DNA of 53,416 nt from Exiguobacterium profundum (GCF_001909285.1 NZ_MRSV01000001.1:516606-570021); one strand, 5' to 3'. Shown: positions 39,988 through 53,241, numbered from the stretch's first letter. Translations and numbers: made by a program. The notes: a model not told the origin generated them from the sequence alone.

Positions 39988-40350
39988 ATGATCACAAAGG
40001 CAGATAAAAATGCAGTTCGTAAAAAACGTCATGCTCGCGTACGTCGTACGATCACGGGGACAGCAGCTCGTCCACGTTTGAACGTATTCCGTTCGAGCAA
40101 GCACATTTACGTTCAACTTATCGATGACGCGGCACAAACAACGCTTGTGTCTGCATCTTCGAAAGATAAAGCTCTCGATCTTACAAATGGCGGTAACGTT
40201 GAAGCAGCGAAAGCTGTTGGTAAACTTGCTGCAGAACGTGCACTCGAGAAAGGTATCGACACAGTTGTGTTCGACCGTGGTGGATACCTCTATCATGGCC
40301 GCGTCAAAGCTGTTGCAGAAGCAGCTCGTGAAGCAGGTCTTAAATTCTAA
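39988..40350 (+). CDS. rplR: Ribosomal protein L18
   Basis: 5S rRNA-binding protein. 120 residues: [20 protein letters not shown] and [20 protein letters not shown], ending GLKF. SD aaaggagtgg. Confidence 0.97.
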   Translation: MITKADKNAVRKKRHARVRRTITGTAARPRLNVFRSSKHIYVQLIDDAAQTTLVSASSKDKALDLTNGGNVEAAKAVGKLAAERALEKGIDTVVFDRGGYLYHGRVKAVAEAAREAGLKF

Positions 40351-40370
40351 TAAAAAGGAGGGGACACTCG

Positions 40371-40871
40371 ATGCGCCAGTTAGACGTTAACATGGAACAA
40401 CTTGAAGAACGCGTTGTTACCGTAAACCGCGTCGCGAAAGTCGTAAAAGGTGGCCGCCGCTTCCGTTTTGCTGCTCTCGTAGTCGTAGGTGACAAAAATG
40501 GTCACGTCGGTTTCGGTACAGGTAAGGCACAAGAGGTGCCAGAAGCGATTCGCAAGGCTATTGAAGCCGCTAAGAAAAACATGGTACAAGTACCTATGGT
40601 TGGTACAACAATTCCACACGAAATCACAGGAGTATTCGGAGCAGGTCGTGTATTCATGAAACCAGCTTCTGAAGGTACTGGGGTTATCGCTGGTGGTCCA
40701 GTTCGTGCGGTGCTCGAACTTGCAGGTGTAGGTGACATCCTTTCGAAATCGCTAGGTTCAAACACACCGATCAACATCGTCCGTGCGACGGTACAGGGCT
40801 TGACTGAGCTCAAAAAAGCAGAGGAAGTTGCTAAACTACGTGGTAAAAGCGTAGAAGAACTTCTTAACTAA
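40371..40871 (+). CDS. rpsE: Ribosomal protein S5
   Basis: 30S fidelity protein at the mRNA entry tunnel. 166 residues: [20 protein letters not shown] (the spectinomycin loop, KVVKGGRR, wild type) and [22 protein letters not shown] aaaggagggg. Confidence 0.97.
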   Translation: MRQLDVNMEQLEERVVTVNRVAKVVKGGRRFRFAALVVVGDKNGHVGFGTGKAQEVPEAIRKAIEAAKKNMVQVPMVGTTIPHEITGVFGAGRVFMKPASEGTGVIAGGPVRAVLELAGVGDILSKSLGSNTPINIVRATVQGLTELKKAEEVAKLRGKSVEELLN

Positions 40872-40886
40872 GGGAGGGAACTAGAC

Positions 40887-41072
40887 ATGGCGAAACTCGC
40901 AATCACCCTCACACGCAGCACAATTGGTCGTCCGGAAGGTCAGCGTGTTACTGTACGTACACTCGGTCTTCGCAAAATGCATCAAACGGTCGTTGTCCCA
41001 GACAACGTCGCGATGCGCGGTATGATCAATAAAGTGTCGCACCTTGTGACTGTAAAAGAAATCAACGAATAA
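40887..41072 (+). CDS. rpmD: Ribosomal protein L30
   Basis: Small 50S protein, 61 residues: [20 protein letters not shown] and [22 protein letters not shown] agggaggga, 15 bases after rpsE. Confidence 0.97.
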   Translation: MAKLAITLTRSTIGRPEGQRVTVRTLGLRKMHQTVVVPDNVAMRGMINKVSHLVTVKEINE

Positions 41073-41103
41073 TAAAGATTTTAATAAATAAGGAGGTGCC
41101 ACT

Positions 41104-41543
41104 ATGAAACTCCATGAATTGAAGCCAACTCCAGGTTCACGTCACGAACGTAACCGTGTCGGTCGCGGTATGGCGACTGGTAACGGTAAAACTTCTGGTC
41201 GTGGACACAAAGGTCAAAAAGCTCGTTCGGGCGGTGGCGTTCGTCCAGGATTTGAAGGTGGACAAAACCCACTTTACCGTCGTCTTCCAAAACGCGGTTT
41301 CAACAACCCAACTCGTAAAGAGTACGCGGTTGTTTCCCTAGACACGCTTAACCGTTTCGAAGCAGGTACTGAAGTTACTCCAGAACTCTTAATCGAGACT
41401 GGTGTTGTCAGCTCTGCTAAAGACGGAATCAAGGTCCTTGCTAACGGCAAGCTTGAAACTAAATTGACTGTAAAAGCCAACAAGTTCTCGGGTGCAGCGA
41501 AAGAAGCAATCGAAGCAGCTGGCGGTACAGTTGAGGTGATCTG

Positions 41544-41544
<1 letters not shown>
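41104..41544 (+). CDS. rplO: Ribosomal protein L15
   Basis: Late-assembly 50S protein. 146 residues: [20 protein letters not shown], a glycine/arginine-rich extension ([20 protein letters not shown]) and the C-terminal globular domain. SD aaggaggtg. TGA overlaps the secY ATG by one base. Confidence 0.97.
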
Positions 41545-44318
<2,774 letters not shown>

Positions 44319-44322
44319 GGCT

Positions 44323-44377
44323 CTATTGTTTCATACTGATCCGTTCTGGATCCTTCTCTCACAGTAGATGGCAATAG
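44323..44377 (+). promoter_or_regulatory. Possible folded leader before infA
   Basis: CTATTG (44323-44328) can pair with CAATAG (44372-44377), enclosing GATCC (44338-44342) with GGATC (44348-44352). No promoter is visible, so this would be an intra-operon element. Weak evidence. Confidence 0.3.
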
Positions 44378-44423
44378 ATCGTCTGTGCTCCTAAAGATTT
44401 TCATATAGAAAGGGGAATAAATG

Positions 44424-44642
44424 ATGGCGAAACAAGATGTCATTGAAGTGGAAGGCACTGTTGTCGAACCACTTCCGAACGCAATGTTTAAAGTGGAGTT
44501 AGAAAACGGCCACACGGTGCTCGCGCACGTCTCAGGGAAAATTCGGATGCACTACATTCGGATCCTTCCAGGTGACCGCGTAACTGTTGAGTTGTCTCCA
44601 TACGACTTGACTCGCGGGCGGATTACGTACCGTTATAAGTAA
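44424..44642 (+). CDS. infA: Translation initiation factor IF-1
   Basis: Blocks the A site during initiation. 72 residues, S1/OB fold: [20 protein letters not shown] and [19 protein letters not shown]. The second of two adjacent ATGs (44424) gives the family N-terminus and better spacing from aaagggg; 44421 cannot be excluded. Confidence 0.97.
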   Translation: MAKQDVIEVEGTVVEPLPNAMFKVELENGHTVLAHVSGKIRMHYIRILPGDRVTVELSPYDLTRGRITYRYK

Positions 44643-44786
<144 letters not shown>

Positions 44787-44805
44787 TTTCAGAGGAGGTG
44801 CACAC

Positions 44806-45171
44806 ATGGCACGTATTGCTGGTGTAGATATTCCACGCGAAAAACGTATCGTTATTTCGCTCACATACATCTATGGTATTGGTAAAACAAAAGCACAAGA
44901 AATTTTGAAGGCTGCTAACGTATCTGAAGAGACACGCACACGCGACCTTACTGAAGATGAACTCAACCGTATCCGTGAAGCAATTGACGGAATCAAAGTT
45001 GAAGGTGACCTTCGTCGTGAAGTTTCACTTAACATCAAACGTTTGATCGAGATCGGCGCATACCGCGGTATCCGTCATCGCCGTAGTCTCCCTGTTCGCG
45101 GTCAAAACACGAAGAACAACTCGCGTACTCGTAAAGGCCCACGCCGTACAGTAGCGAACAAGAAGAAGTAA
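44806..45171 (+). CDS. rpsM: Ribosomal protein S13
   Basis: 30S head protein bridging to L5 and L31. 121 residues: [34 protein letters not shown] and the basic tail [19 protein letters not shown] gaggaggtg. Confidence 0.97.
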   Translation: MARIAGVDIPREKRIVISLTYIYGIGKTKAQEILKAANVSEETRTRDLTEDELNRIREAIDGIKVEGDLRREVSLNIKRLIEIGAYRGIRHRRSLPVRGQNTKNNSRTRKGPRRTVANKKK

Positions 45172-45187
45172 AGGAGGGAATTGAACA

Positions 45188-45583
45188 ATGGCGAAACGTA
45201 AGCAAAACGTACGTTCTAAACGTAAAGTTAAAAAACATGTTGAAGTCGGTGTGGTACACATCCGTTCTACATTCAACAACACAATTATCACAATCACTGA
45301 TACGCAAGGTAACGCGATCTCATGGGCTACTTCTGGTAACCTTGGATTTAAAGGATCACGTAAATCGACTCCGTTCGCAGCGCAAATGGCTGCTGAAACT
45401 GCAGCGAAAGTTGCAATGGACAACGGTATGCGTACAGTAGAAGTTAACGTTAAAGGTCCTGGTGCTGGACGTGAAGCGGCTATCCGTGCGCTCCAAGCTA
45501 CTGGTCTCGAAGTTACTGCAATCCGTGACGTAACTCCAGTTCCGCACAACGGTTGCCGCCCTCCAAAACGTCGCCGCGTATAA
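45188..45583 (+). CDS. rpsK: Ribosomal protein S11
   Basis: 30S platform protein near the E site. 131 residues: [20 protein letters not shown] and [18 protein letters not shown] aaaggaggg, 16 bases after rpsM. Confidence 0.97.
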   Translation: MAKRKQNVRSKRKVKKHVEVGVVHIRSTFNNTIITITDTQGNAISWATSGNLGFKGSRKSTPFAAQMAAETAAKVAMDNGMRTVEVNVKGPGAGREAAIRALQATGLEVTAIRDVTPVPHNGCRPPKRRRV

Positions 45584-45675
45584 TCGCTTGAGCGTGTGAG
45601 GGGTTTACCTAGCACGACAGCTTATACTTTAGCAGCTCAAACTGCACGGCAGGATATACTCAAGGAGGGGTTCAG

Positions 45676-46620
45676 ATGATCGAGATTGAAAAACCAAAGA
45701 TCGAAACGGTCGAAATCAGCGAGGACGCTACGTTTGGTAAATTCGTAGTAGAACCGCTTGAACGTGGATATGGCACTACTCTCGGTAACTCACTACGTCG
45801 AATTCTATTGTCATCGCTCCCAGGTGCAGCGGTAACAGCGGTTCAAATCGATGGCGTGCTTCACGAGTTCTCTACGATTGACGGTGTTGTCGAAGACGTC
45901 ACTCAAATCGTACTCAACCTCAAGAAGTTGGCACTCAAAGTGTACTCGGAAGAAGAGAAAACGCTTGAGATTAACGTTTCAAGTGCCGGTGCTGTCACTG
46001 CGGCAGACATTACCCATGATAGCGACGTTGAAATCTTGAATCCTGAGCTCCACATCGCGACTCTCGCTGACAATGCGACGCTTCGCATGCGTTTGACTGC
46101 TCGCCGTGGTCGTGGTTACGTCCAGGCAGAAGATAACAAACGTGATGATATGCCGATTGGGGTCATTCCAATCGATTCGATCTATACACCGATTCAACGC
46201 GTGAACTACGAAGTAGATAAAACACGTGTCGGTCAAGACGCTAGCTTCGATAAGCTTTTGTTAGACGTGTGGACAGATGGTTCAATTCGTCCGGAAGAAG
46301 CTGTATCATTAGGGGCTAAAATTTTGACTGAACACTTGAACATCTTCGTTGGTTTGACAGATGAGGCTCTCAACGCAGAAATTATGGTCGAGAAAGAAGA
46401 AGACCAAAAAGAAAAAGTACTCGAAATGACGATTGAAGAACTCGATCTCTCAGTTCGTTCGTACAACTGCTTGAAGCGCGCTGGCATCAACACTGTTCAA
46501 GAACTCGCAAACAAATCAGAGGAAGAGATGATGAAAGTTCGTAACCTCGGACGTAAATCACTCGAAGAAGTTCAACACAAGTTGGACGAACTCGGTTTGG
46601 GCTTGCGTAAAGAAGACTAA
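45676..46620 (+). CDS. rpoA: RNA polymerase alpha subunit
   Basis: Dimer scaffold for polymerase assembly and promoter UP-element contact. 314 residues: N-terminal domain with [20 protein letters not shown], and the C-terminal DNA-binding domain from about 250 ([20 protein letters not shown]). The 92-base gap after rpsK has CTTGAG (45587-45592) complementary to CTCAAG (45659-45664), which touches the SD caaggagggg and could limit rpoA translation. Confidence 0.97.
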   Translation: MIEIEKPKIETVEISEDATFGKFVVEPLERGYGTTLGNSLRRILLSSLPGAAVTAVQIDGVLHEFSTIDGVVEDVTQIVLNLKKLALKVYSEEEKTLEINVSSAGAVTAADITHDSDVEILNPELHIATLADNATLRMRLTARRGRGYVQAEDNKRDDMPIGVIPIDSIYTPIQRVNYEVDKTRVGQDASFDKLLLDVWTDGSIRPEEAVSLGAKILTEHLNIFVGLTDEALNAEIMVEKEEDQKEKVLEMTIEELDLSVRSYNCLKRAGINTVQELANKSEEEMMKVRNLGRKSLEEVQHKLDELGLGLRKED

Positions 46621-46644
46621 GTTCAACCGAAGGAGGGAAATGTA

Positions 46645-46998
46645 ATGGCTTATTCGAAACTTGGCCGTACAAGCTCGCAACGCAAGGCGCTTTTGCGTGA
46701 TCTTGCAACTGACCTAATCATCAACGAGCGCATTCAAACAACTGAACAAAAAGCGAAAGAACTTCGCCCAGTCGTTGAAAAATTGATCACTCTTGGGAAA
46801 CGTGGCGATCTTCATGCCCGTCGTCAAGTAGCTTCATTCGTTCGCAAGGAGAACGCTGGAGAAAAAGACGCAATCCAAAAATTGTTCGAAGACGTGGCAC
46901 CACGCTACGCTGAACGTCAAGGTGGATACACGCGCATCATGAAAGTCGGCCCACGCCGCGGTGATGGTGCAGAAGTTGTAATCATCGAACTCGTCTAA
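46645..46998 (+). CDS. rplQ: Ribosomal protein L17
   Basis: 50S tunnel-exit protein, 117 residues: [20 protein letters not shown] and [22 protein letters not shown] gaaggaggg. Last gene of the S10-spc-alpha run. Confidence 0.97.
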   Translation: MAYSKLGRTSSQRKALLRDLATDLIINERIQTTEQKAKELRPVVEKLITLGKRGDLHARRQVASFVRKENAGEKDAIQKLFEDVAPRYAERQGGYTRIMKVGPRRGDGAEVVIIELV

Positions 46999-47012
46999 TT
47001 CATTAGGCAGTC

Positions 47013-47044
47013 AACAGGGCATGCGGTGACGTATTGCCCTGTTT
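47013..47044 (+). terminator. Hairpin between rplQ and ecfA1 (partial terminator)
   Basis: aacagggca (47013-47021) pairs perfectly with tgccctgtt (47035-47043), 9 bp with a 13-base loop; only GTTT follows. It could lower transcription of the transporter genes relative to ribosomal genes. Confidence 0.5.
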
Positions 47045-47067
47045 CCACATCAGAAAGGAGTCGACCT

Positions 47068-47904
47068 ATGGAATCACAAATTATGGTACGGGATGTCGTA
47101 TTTCATTACCCTGGACAGTCTGAGCCGGCGCTTAACGGCCTATCGCTCGATGTATATAAAGGGGAATGGCTTGCGATTGTCGGCCATAATGGTTCTGGCA
47201 AGTCGACACTGACGAAGTTGTGGAACGGACTTCTCATTCCTGAACAGGGGGAAGTTCGCGTCGAGACACTCGATCCGTCGAACGCCGCAGACGTGTGGGA
47301 CGTTCGAACGCGAATCGGGGTCGTCTTTCAAAATCCCGACAATCAATTTGTCGGGGCGACCGTGCGCGATGATGTGGCATTTTCTCTCGAAAACATGGGA
47401 CTTCCACGTCAAGAAATGGTTCGTCGAATTGATGACAGTCTAGCGCGCGTTGGATTATCGGAACTAGCGGACCGTGAACCGCATCAGTTATCCGGTGGAC
47501 AAAAGCAGCGCGTTGCGATAGCTGCGGCTCTCGCAATGCGCCCGCGTGTCCTCGTGCTCGATGAAGCGACCTCCATGCTCGACCCGATTGGGCGACAAGA
47601 GGTATTACAAACGGTACGACAGCTCGTCTCGGAAGGGATGACCGTTGTCGCCATTACACACGAGCTCGACGAAGTGTTGTTTGCTGACCGTATCATTGCA
47701 TTGTCGAAAGGCAAGATTGCGATGACCGGCACACCTGAAGACGTGTTTCAACATCCAGATACGCTTCGTGACATTCAACTAGATGTCCCGTTTATCGTTC
47801 GGATGCAACTCGAACTGAAGGCACGTGGCATTCCACTCGATCGTCTGATGCTACAACATTCGGAGTTGGTGAACCATCTATGCCGATACGCATTGAAGAA
47901 GTAA
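47068..47904 (+). CDS. ecfA1: ECF transporter ATPase A1
   Basis: One of two ATPases energising energy-coupling-factor importers for vitamins and metals, which use separate substrate-binding S proteins. 278 residues: Walker A GHNGSGKST, Q-loop VFQNPDNQFVGATV, signature LSGGQKQRVAIA, Walker B VLVLDEATSMLD. ATG at 47068 follows agaaaggag by 7 bases; the opening at 47026 is rejected. Overlaps ecfA2 by 25 bases. Confidence 0.96.
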   Translation: MESQIMVRDVVFHYPGQSEPALNGLSLDVYKGEWLAIVGHNGSGKSTLTKLWNGLLIPEQGEVRVETLDPSNAADVWDVRTRIGVVFQNPDNQFVGATVRDDVAFSLENMGLPRQEMVRRIDDSLARVGLSELADREPHQLSGGQKQRVAIAAALAMRPRVLVLDEATSMLDPIGRQEVLQTVRQLVSEGMTVVAITHELDEVLFADRIIALSKGKIAMTGTPEDVFQHPDTLRDIQLDVPFIVRMQLELKARGIPLDRLMLQHSELVNHLCRYALKK

Positions 47905-48758
47905 CATATCAATACCAAATGAATACTCCGTTTGAACGAACCGCGCTGCGCGATGTGAATGTAACCATTCCGTCGGGAGCGCTTGTTGCGTTTCTTGGGC
48001 ATACTGGCTCAGGGAAATCGACACTCGTTCAACATATGAACGGCTTATTGCGCCCGACTGACGGACGTGTGGTGGTCGATGATATCATTGTCACCCCGAT
48101 TCGGACGCGCCGTGACAAGAAACAGAATCTTTTGCCGCTTCGGCGTCGCGTTGGGCTCGTCTTTCAATATCCAGAGCACCAATTGTTTGAAGAGACGGTC
48201 GAACGCGACGTCATGTTCGGTCCGCGCAACTTTGGCGCGACAGATGCCGAAGCGAAAGAGCGAGCCCACGAGGCCCTTCGTCTCGTCGGCTTGGATGAAA
48301 CGTTATGGGACCGTTCGCCGTTTGATCTTTCAGGAGGGCAGATGCGCCGTGTCGCGATTGCAGGTGTTTTAGCGAGCCGGCCTGATGTGCTCATTGTCGA
48401 TGAACCGACAGCGGGTCTCGACCCAATTGGGAGACGAGACATGCTCGCCTTATTCAAACGTTTACGAGAAGAGTTGAACCTTACGTTGATCCTTGTCTCG
48501 CATGACATGGATGATGTACTCGCCTATGCGGAGCGCGTCATCGTGATGGAGCGTGGCCAGGTGGCGTTTGATGGGGACCCGTTTGAATTGTTCCAAGACG
48601 AGGTACTGGTGCGACGTCTCCAGCTCGACATCCCGCACGTCTTACGATTCGCTCGTGACATGGCACCGGTTCTTGGAGAAACGTCCATCCCGCTCGTACG
48701 AACCGAGGGCGAGCTGGCGGATTGGGTGGCGGAACGGCTGAAAGGGGGAGCGACATGA
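47880..48758 (+). CDS. ecfA2: ECF transporter ATPase A2
   Basis: Second ATPase, pairing with EcfA1. 292 residues: Walker A GHTGSGKST, Q-loop VFQYPEHQLFEETV, signature LSGGQMRRVAIA, Walker B VLIVDEPTAGLD. It starts inside ecfA1, and its TGA overlaps the ecfT ATG, so A1, A2 and T should be made together. Confidence 0.96.
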   Translation: MPIRIEEVTYQYQMNTPFERTALRDVNVTIPSGALVAFLGHTGSGKSTLVQHMNGLLRPTDGRVVVDDIIVTPIRTRRDKKQNLLPLRRRVGLVFQYPEHQLFEETVERDVMFGPRNFGATDAEAKERAHEALRLVGLDETLWDRSPFDLSGGQMRRVAIAGVLASRPDVLIVDEPTAGLDPIGRRDMLALFKRLREELNLTLILVSHDMDDVLAYAERVIVMERGQVAFDGDPFELFQDEVLVRRLQLDIPHVLRFARDMAPVLGETSIPLVRTEGELADWVAERLKGGAT

Positions 48759-49546
48759 TTATCGGTCAATATATACCCGGACATTCATGGCTTCATTCCC
48801 TTGATGCGCGTGCCAAGACGCTCTTCATTTTAGGGTTCATCCCAGTTGTTTTTTTAGCTGACAACTTATGGACGAATTTATTTTTACTCGCGTTCACGTT
48901 GTTTGCGGTCAAACTGTCACAGTTATCGTGGCGCTATTTATGGAATGGTCTTCGCATGATCTTATTTTTGATCGTCTTCACGTTGATCTTACAACTGTTA
49001 TTCAATCGAGACGGCACACTTCTATTCGAATTAGGACCGATTGCGATTTATTCGGAAGGAATTCGAATGGGACTGATTGTCTCGCTTCGCTTCTTTTATC
49101 TCGTCATGTTGACGACACTCGTGACGTTGACGACGACACCGATGGAATTGACCGATTCGATTGAAGCGGGGCTACGGCCATTCGAACGGATTCGTGTGCC
49201 GGCCCACGAAATTGCGTTGATGCTTTCCATTTCACTCCGTTTCCTACCGACGCTTGCGGATGAGACGGACCGGATCATGAAAGCTCAGCAGGCGCGTGGG
49301 GTCGATTTGATGAGTGGACCTTGGAAATCCCGTCTAAAAGGGGTTATCCCTCTTTTGATTCCATTGTTCATTTCTGCGTTTAAGCGTGCTGAGGACCTCG
49401 CTACGGCTATGGAAGCCCGTGGTTACCGAGGGGGAGAAGGGCGGACGAGGTTGCGTGAAATGGAATGGCAAATGCGTGACACAGCCGTATTACTCATCTT
49501 TATCGCGTTGACGCTCATTTTGTTTGGATTGAGAGGGATTGGATGA
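48755..49546 (+). CDS. ecfT: ECF transporter transmembrane subunit T
   Basis: Membrane scaffold that links the ATPases to exchangeable S components. 263 residues, five or six hydrophobic segments, and two ARG coupling motifs ([16 protein letters not shown]) that contact the ATPases. ATG at 48755 overlaps the ecfA2 stop; the opening at 48722 is rejected. No S component gene is nearby, as expected for a shared module. Confidence 0.95.
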   Translation: MIIGQYIPGHSWLHSLDARAKTLFILGFIPVVFLADNLWTNLFLLAFTLFAVKLSQLSWRYLWNGLRMILFLIVFTLILQLLFNRDGTLLFELGPIAIYSEGIRMGLIVSLRFFYLVMLTTLVTLTTTPMELTDSIEAGLRPFERIRVPAHEIALMLSISLRFLPTLADETDRIMKAQQARGVDLMSGPWKSRLKGVIPLLIPLFISAFKRAEDLATAMEARGYRGGEGRTRLREMEWQMRDTAVLLIFIALTLILFGLRGIG

Positions 49547-50283
49547 GACGAATTAAACTGATTGTCGCCTATGATGGGACACATTATGCGGGATATCAAG
49601 TGCAGCCGAATGGCAATACCATTCAAGCGGAGATTGAATCTGTCTTGGCACGTATGCATCGATATCCGGTAAAAATCGTCGCCTCAGGTCGTACAGACGC
49701 TCGCGTCCATGCTTTAGGACAGGTGATTCACTTTGACACGTCGTTAGAGATGCCCGCTGAGCGCTTCGTCAAAGCGTTAAACGCCATGCTACCAGACGAT
49801 ATCCTCGTTAAACAGGCGGAAGAAATAGACGATACGTTCCACGCACGTTACGGTGCGAAGCGAAAAGAGTATCGCTATCATATCCGTCAGACCGAGGATC
49901 CGTTTCGTCGGCACTATGCTGCGACCGTGACGTATAAGCTGAGCCTTGAGGCGATGCGTCAAGCGATGGAGCGGTTGATTGGGACCCACGACTTTACGTC
50001 GTTCTCTGTGACAAAGGCAGAAGTCGAAGATCGGGTCCGTACCATCTATGAAGCAGAAGTGCTCGAGATGGGAGACGAGATCATATTCCGTTTCGTTGGA
50101 TCAGGTTTTCTATACAACCAAGTCCGCATCATGGTAGGGACGGTCATCGAGGTAGGGAGAGGCAAGTATCAGCCCGGAGATATCACACAAATGCTAGAGG
50201 CGAAGGACCGCCGCGTAGCGGGGATTACCGCCCCCCCACACGGTTTGTATTTGTGGAATGTGAATTATGAAAAAGTAGATTGA
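49543..50283 (+). CDS. truA: TruA, tRNA pseudouridine(38-40) synthase
   Basis: Isomerises uridines 38-40 of the tRNA anticodon arm. 246 residues: catalytic D52 in [18 protein letters not shown], and [19 protein letters not shown] overlaps the ecfT stop (ATGA). The rplM promoter begins in its stop codon. Confidence 0.96.
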   Translation: MRRIKLIVAYDGTHYAGYQVQPNGNTIQAEIESVLARMHRYPVKIVASGRTDARVHALGQVIHFDTSLEMPAERFVKALNAMLPDDILVKQAEEIDDTFHARYGAKRKEYRYHIRQTEDPFRRHYAATVTYKLSLEAMRQAMERLIGTHDFTSFSVTKAEVEDRVRTIYEAEVLEMGDEIIFRFVGSGFLYNQVRIMVGTVIEVGRGKYQPGDITQMLEAKDRRVAGITAPPHGLYLWNVNYEKVD

Positions 50284-50308
50284 CATTCCCCTTATAAAAT
50301 CGTATTAT
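50280..50308 (+). promoter_or_regulatory. rplM-rpsI promoter
   Basis: Perfect TTGACA (50280-50285), 17 bases, TATTAT (50303-50308); the -35 overlaps the truA stop. Confidence 0.82.
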
Positions 50309-50314
50309 ATTCAT

Positions 50315-50410
50315 TGGCATTTCATTTTCAAATTTAGAGATGAACCACAATCTTAGCCCCGTAAACTAGGATTATGATAAAGCATCAAAAAATTAAGTGA
50401 ACAGACATTT
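50315..50410 (+). promoter_or_regulatory. L13-type leader of rplM
   Basis: A hairpin AATCTTAG (50349-50356) with CTAGGATT (50366-50373), loop CCCCGTAAA, lies in the about 110-base leader. L13 leaders at this position are known in Bacillus relatives and are thought to be autoregulated by L13. I identify it by position and hairpin, not by alignment. Confidence 0.55.
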
Positions 50411-50426
50411 CTAGGAGGTATTCCAC

Positions 50427-50864
50427 ATGCGCACAACATTCATGGCTAAAGCATCTGAAGTAGAACGCAAATGGCTCCTTATCGACGCAGAAGGCAAAAC
50501 ACTTGGTCGTTTGACTAGTGAAGTAGCTTCACTTCTTCGCGGTAAGCACAAGCCGACTTTCACACCACACGTTGATTGCGGAGACCACGTCATCATCATC
50601 AACGCTGAGAAAATCAAATTGACTGGTAACAAATTGAATGACAAGATCTACTACCGTCATTCAGGTCATCCAGGCGGTTTGAAATCACAAACTGCAAAAG
50701 AGCTTCTCGCAAAACGTCCAGAGCGTATGCTTGAACTCGCGATCAAAGGGATGCTTCCAAAAGGATCACTCGGTCGTCAACAATTCAACAAACTCCACGT
50801 TTACGCTGGAGCTGAACACAAGCACGAAGCACAAAAACCAGAAGTTTACGAACTTCGCGGTTAA
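50427..50864 (+). CDS. rplM: Ribosomal protein L13
   Basis: Early-assembly 50S protein. 145 residues: [20 protein letters not shown] and [22 protein letters not shown] taggaggta. Paired with rpsI, 25 bases downstream. Confidence 0.97.
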
Positions 50865-50889
50865 TCGAGACACAGGGAGGAACTAAACG

Positions 50890-51282
50890 ATGGCAGATGT
50901 ACGTTACTACGGAACAGGCCGCCGCAAACACTCGGTGGCTCGCGTTCACCTCGTTGCAGGTGACGGTAAAGTTGTTGTAAATGGCCGCGATATCTCAGAA
51001 TACTTCGGTCATGAGACTTTGATCATGATGGCTAAATCACCACTCGTATTGACTGAAACAGAAGGTAAATACGATGTAATCGTTAACGTTAACGGTGGTG
51101 GATACACTGGACAAGCTGGAGCAATTCGCCACGGCGTATCACGTGCGCTTCTTCAAGCGGACCCAGAATTCCGTCCAAGCCTCAAAGAAAAAGGCTTCTT
51201 AACTCGTGACGCTCGTATGAAAGAACGTAAAAAATACGGTCTTAAAGCAGCACGTCGCGCACCACAATTCTCGAAGCGTTAA
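50890..51282 (+). CDS. rpsI: Ribosomal protein S9
   Basis: 30S head protein whose C-terminal tail touches P-site tRNA. 130 residues: [20 protein letters not shown] and the tail [19 protein letters not shown] cagggagga. Confidence 0.97.
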   Translation: MADVRYYGTGRRKHSVARVHLVAGDGKVVVNGRDISEYFGHETLIMMAKSPLVLTETEGKYDVIVNVNGGGYTGQAGAIRHGVSRALLQADPEFRPSLKEKGFLTRDARMKERKKYGLKAARRAPQFSKR

Positions 51283-51300
51283 TCTTCGCGATGTGGTTCG

Positions 51301-51334
51301 AACTCTCCATCCTTTCGGGTGGAGAGTTTTTTGT
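51301..51334 (+). terminator. Intrinsic terminator after rpsI
   Basis: aactctccatcc (51301-51312) pairs with gggtggagagtt (51317-51328), 12 bp with one G-T, 4-base loop, then a T tract. Confidence 0.9.
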
Positions 51335-51376
51335 TTGAAATAGTCGATTCCGAACCCGTCAAGAAAACGCTTTTTT

Positions 51377-51385
51377 TGATATACT
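51377..51385 (+). promoter_or_regulatory. Extended -10 promoter for salA
   Basis: TGATATACT (TG-N-TATACT), without a good -35, 32 bases before the salA ATG. Confidence 0.55.
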
Positions 51386-51416
51386 GATATCGAAACAGTT
51401 AGAAGGGGGAAGCAAT

Positions 51417-52448
51417 ATGCTTACAGTAGAGCAAGTACGCGAGGAATTGGCGGGGCTTGTTGATCCGACGATCAACCGAACGCTTGGAGATACAGCAGGA
51501 GTAAAAGACATTCGAATCAAAGAAGACTATGTCAGTGTAAAAGTGGCACTCGGACAAACAGGGAGCGGGGAACAGCTTCAGTTACAACAAGAAATCGTCA
51601 CGTTGCTCAAGGGGAAAGGCTTTAAGACGGTCGGGCTTCGCTTTGAGGCATTGAATGATGAAAGTTTGAAAGAGGCGACGAAACCGGCAATCCTCCGTGA
51701 AAACTCAGGGACGACGTTTATCGCTATCGCTTCTGGTAAGGGTGGCGTAGGAAAATCGACAGTATCCGTCAACTTGGCTGTCGCGCTTGCGCGAGCGGGT
51801 AAAAAGGTCGGGTTGATTGATGCGGATATTTACGGCTTCAGTGTTCCAGATATGCTTGGTATTGAGGAACGACCGGTTGTTCGCGGCGAGAAGATCATTC
51901 CAGTCGAGCGTTTTGGCGTAAAAGTCATCTCAATGGGATTCTTCGTTGAAGACAATGCGCCGGTCATCTGGCGTGGACCGATGCTCGGGAAGATGTTAAA
52001 TAACTTCTTCAATGACGTCGAGTGGGGCGATCTTGACTATCTCTTGCTCGACTTACCGCCGGGAACGGGGGATGTCGCGCTCGATATCCATTCGATGCTC
52101 CCATCATGTCAGGAATTGATTGTCACGACACCTCATGCGACAGCAGCATTCGTTGCGGCTCGTGCCGGAGCGATGGCAATCAAAACGAACCACAAACTAT
52201 TAGGTATCATTGAAAACATGGCTTATTTCGAAAGTAAGCTAACTGGTGAAAAAGAATACGTATTCGGTTACGGTGGTGGAGAAAAGCTTTCAGAAGCATT
52301 GAAGAGTAAGCTACTTGCTCAAATCCCGCTCGGCCAACCGTACGACAATGAAGAGGACTTTGCACCTTCTGTCTATCGGGATGGACATCCGTTCGAGCAT
52401 ACGTATGATGAGTTGGCGCAAGCAGTCATTAAACAAATAGAAGGGTGA
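51417..52448 (+). CDS. salA: SalA/Mrp (ApbC) P-loop ATPase
   Basis: Mrp-family ATPase: in other bacteria an iron-sulfur carrier, in B. subtilis SalA also represses scoC. 343 residues: N-terminal MIP18-like (DUF59) domain (1-90), deviant Walker A SGKGGVGKST at 106-115, DADIYGFSVPDMLG and LLDLPPGTGDVAL. The usual C-terminal CxxC of iron-sulfur carriers is not seen; the late region reads GIIENMAYFES where many Mrp proteins have NMS with cysteines. SD gaaggggga. kbaA follows after 11 bases. Confidence 0.93.
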   Translation: MLTVEQVREELAGLVDPTINRTLGDTAGVKDIRIKEDYVSVKVALGQTGSGEQLQLQQEIVTLLKGKGFKTVGLRFEALNDESLKEATKPAILRENSGTTFIAIASGKGGVGKSTVSVNLAVALARAGKKVGLIDADIYGFSVPDMLGIEERPVVRGEKIIPVERFGVKVISMGFFVEDNAPVIWRGPMLGKMLNNFFNDVEWGDLDYLLLDLPPGTGDVALDIHSMLPSCQELIVTTPHATAAFVAARAGAMAIKTNHKLLGIIENMAYFESKLTGEKEYVFGYGGGEKLSEALKSKLLAQIPLGQPYDNEEDFAPSVYRDGHPFEHTYDELAQAVIKQIEG

Positions 52449-52459
52449 ATCGGTGAGAG

Positions 52460-53104
52460 ATGAAAGTACAAGGTTTTTTACGTTTGTTTTGGACAACGCT
52501 CGTATTCGGGACGTTGTTCGGGTTCCTGATGAATTTATTGGCGAACCCGGGTTATTTGGTCAGTCAGTCCTGGGAGGCAATTGTCACGGCGCTTAGTTAT
52601 TCGAGTACATGGACGGGAATCAGCATGATGGGTTTCTTTGCCTATTTGATTATTCATCGAGTCGGACTCGACTTGTTTAGAGGGCCACGTCTATGGAATC
52701 GCGTTCAAGTGTTACTAATCGCTTTTGCGATTTTTGATGCCGTCTACTTACGGATGCTCGCATTCGGTAATGATCACATGTGGCGTTATATCGGTGAGAT
52801 GCTTGTGTTACTCATTGTCGCTTGGGTCGTTGCTGCGAGTAAGGCGAAACAAACAAATAGGAGTGCTTTCATCCCGACACTTTTCTTAATGACTGTCATT
52901 ACGTTAATTGAATGGATTCCAGCTCTGCAAACAACGGACGAGATTCCATTGCTCTGGCCGGCACTAGCCACATTGGTGTTTGCGAACGCTTATCAGGTAT
53001 TAATGCTTCATCGCTTCCAACAGACAGGACAAGCGGTTCAAGTCGCTTCACCCGAAGTTAGAAAGAAAAAAACGAAGAAACAGATGTCGTCTAAATCATC
53101 GTAA
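52460..53104 (+). CDS. kbaA: KbaA, KinB-pathway activation membrane protein
   Basis: In B. subtilis KbaA is needed for KinB-dependent sporulation signalling. 214 residues with about six hydrophobic spans (first: FWTTLVFGTLFGFLMNLLA) and conserved MGFFAYLIIHRVGLDLFRG and RLWNRVQVLLIAFAIFDAVY. The C-terminus is a lysine-rich cytosolic tail. Position after salA matches B. subtilis. The role here is inference, since KinB cannot be seen in this window. Confidence 0.88.
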   Translation: MKVQGFLRLFWTTLVFGTLFGFLMNLLANPGYLVSQSWEAIVTALSYSSTWTGISMMGFFAYLIIHRVGLDLFRGPRLWNRVQVLLIAFAIFDAVYLRMLAFGNDHMWRYIGEMLVLLIVAWVVAASKAKQTNRSAFIPTLFLMTVITLIEWIPALQTTDEIPLLWPALATLVFANAYQVLMLHRFQQTGQAVQVASPEVRKKKTKKQMSSKSS

Positions 53105-53109
53105 AAAGT

Positions 53110-53165
53110 AAATGGTTGTGTGGATAATCCGAAGTGTTTTGGGTGATCCGCCAACCATTTTTTAT
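53110..53165 (+). terminator. Intrinsic terminator after kbaA
   Basis: aaatggttg (53110-53118) pairs with caaccattt (53152-53160), extended by gtggat with atccgc past a one-base bulge, then TTT. Confidence 0.8.
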
Positions 53166-53212
53166 TCATTTCAACAAAACAAAGAAAAATTAAAGTTTTT
53201 TTAGAAAAATAG

Positions 53213-53241
53213 TTGACGGTTTTTTAGGATGCTGATATATT
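53213..53241 (+). promoter_or_regulatory. rRNA operon promoter P1
   Basis: TTGACG (53213-53218), 17 bases, TATATT (53236-53241), preceded by an A/T-rich UP-like tract (53170-53212). Confidence 0.85.

Noticed and set aside
44319-44423. Counterpart of the small B. subtilis gene ybzG between map and infA
   Set aside because: No start-to-stop frame with an SD in the 105-base gap.
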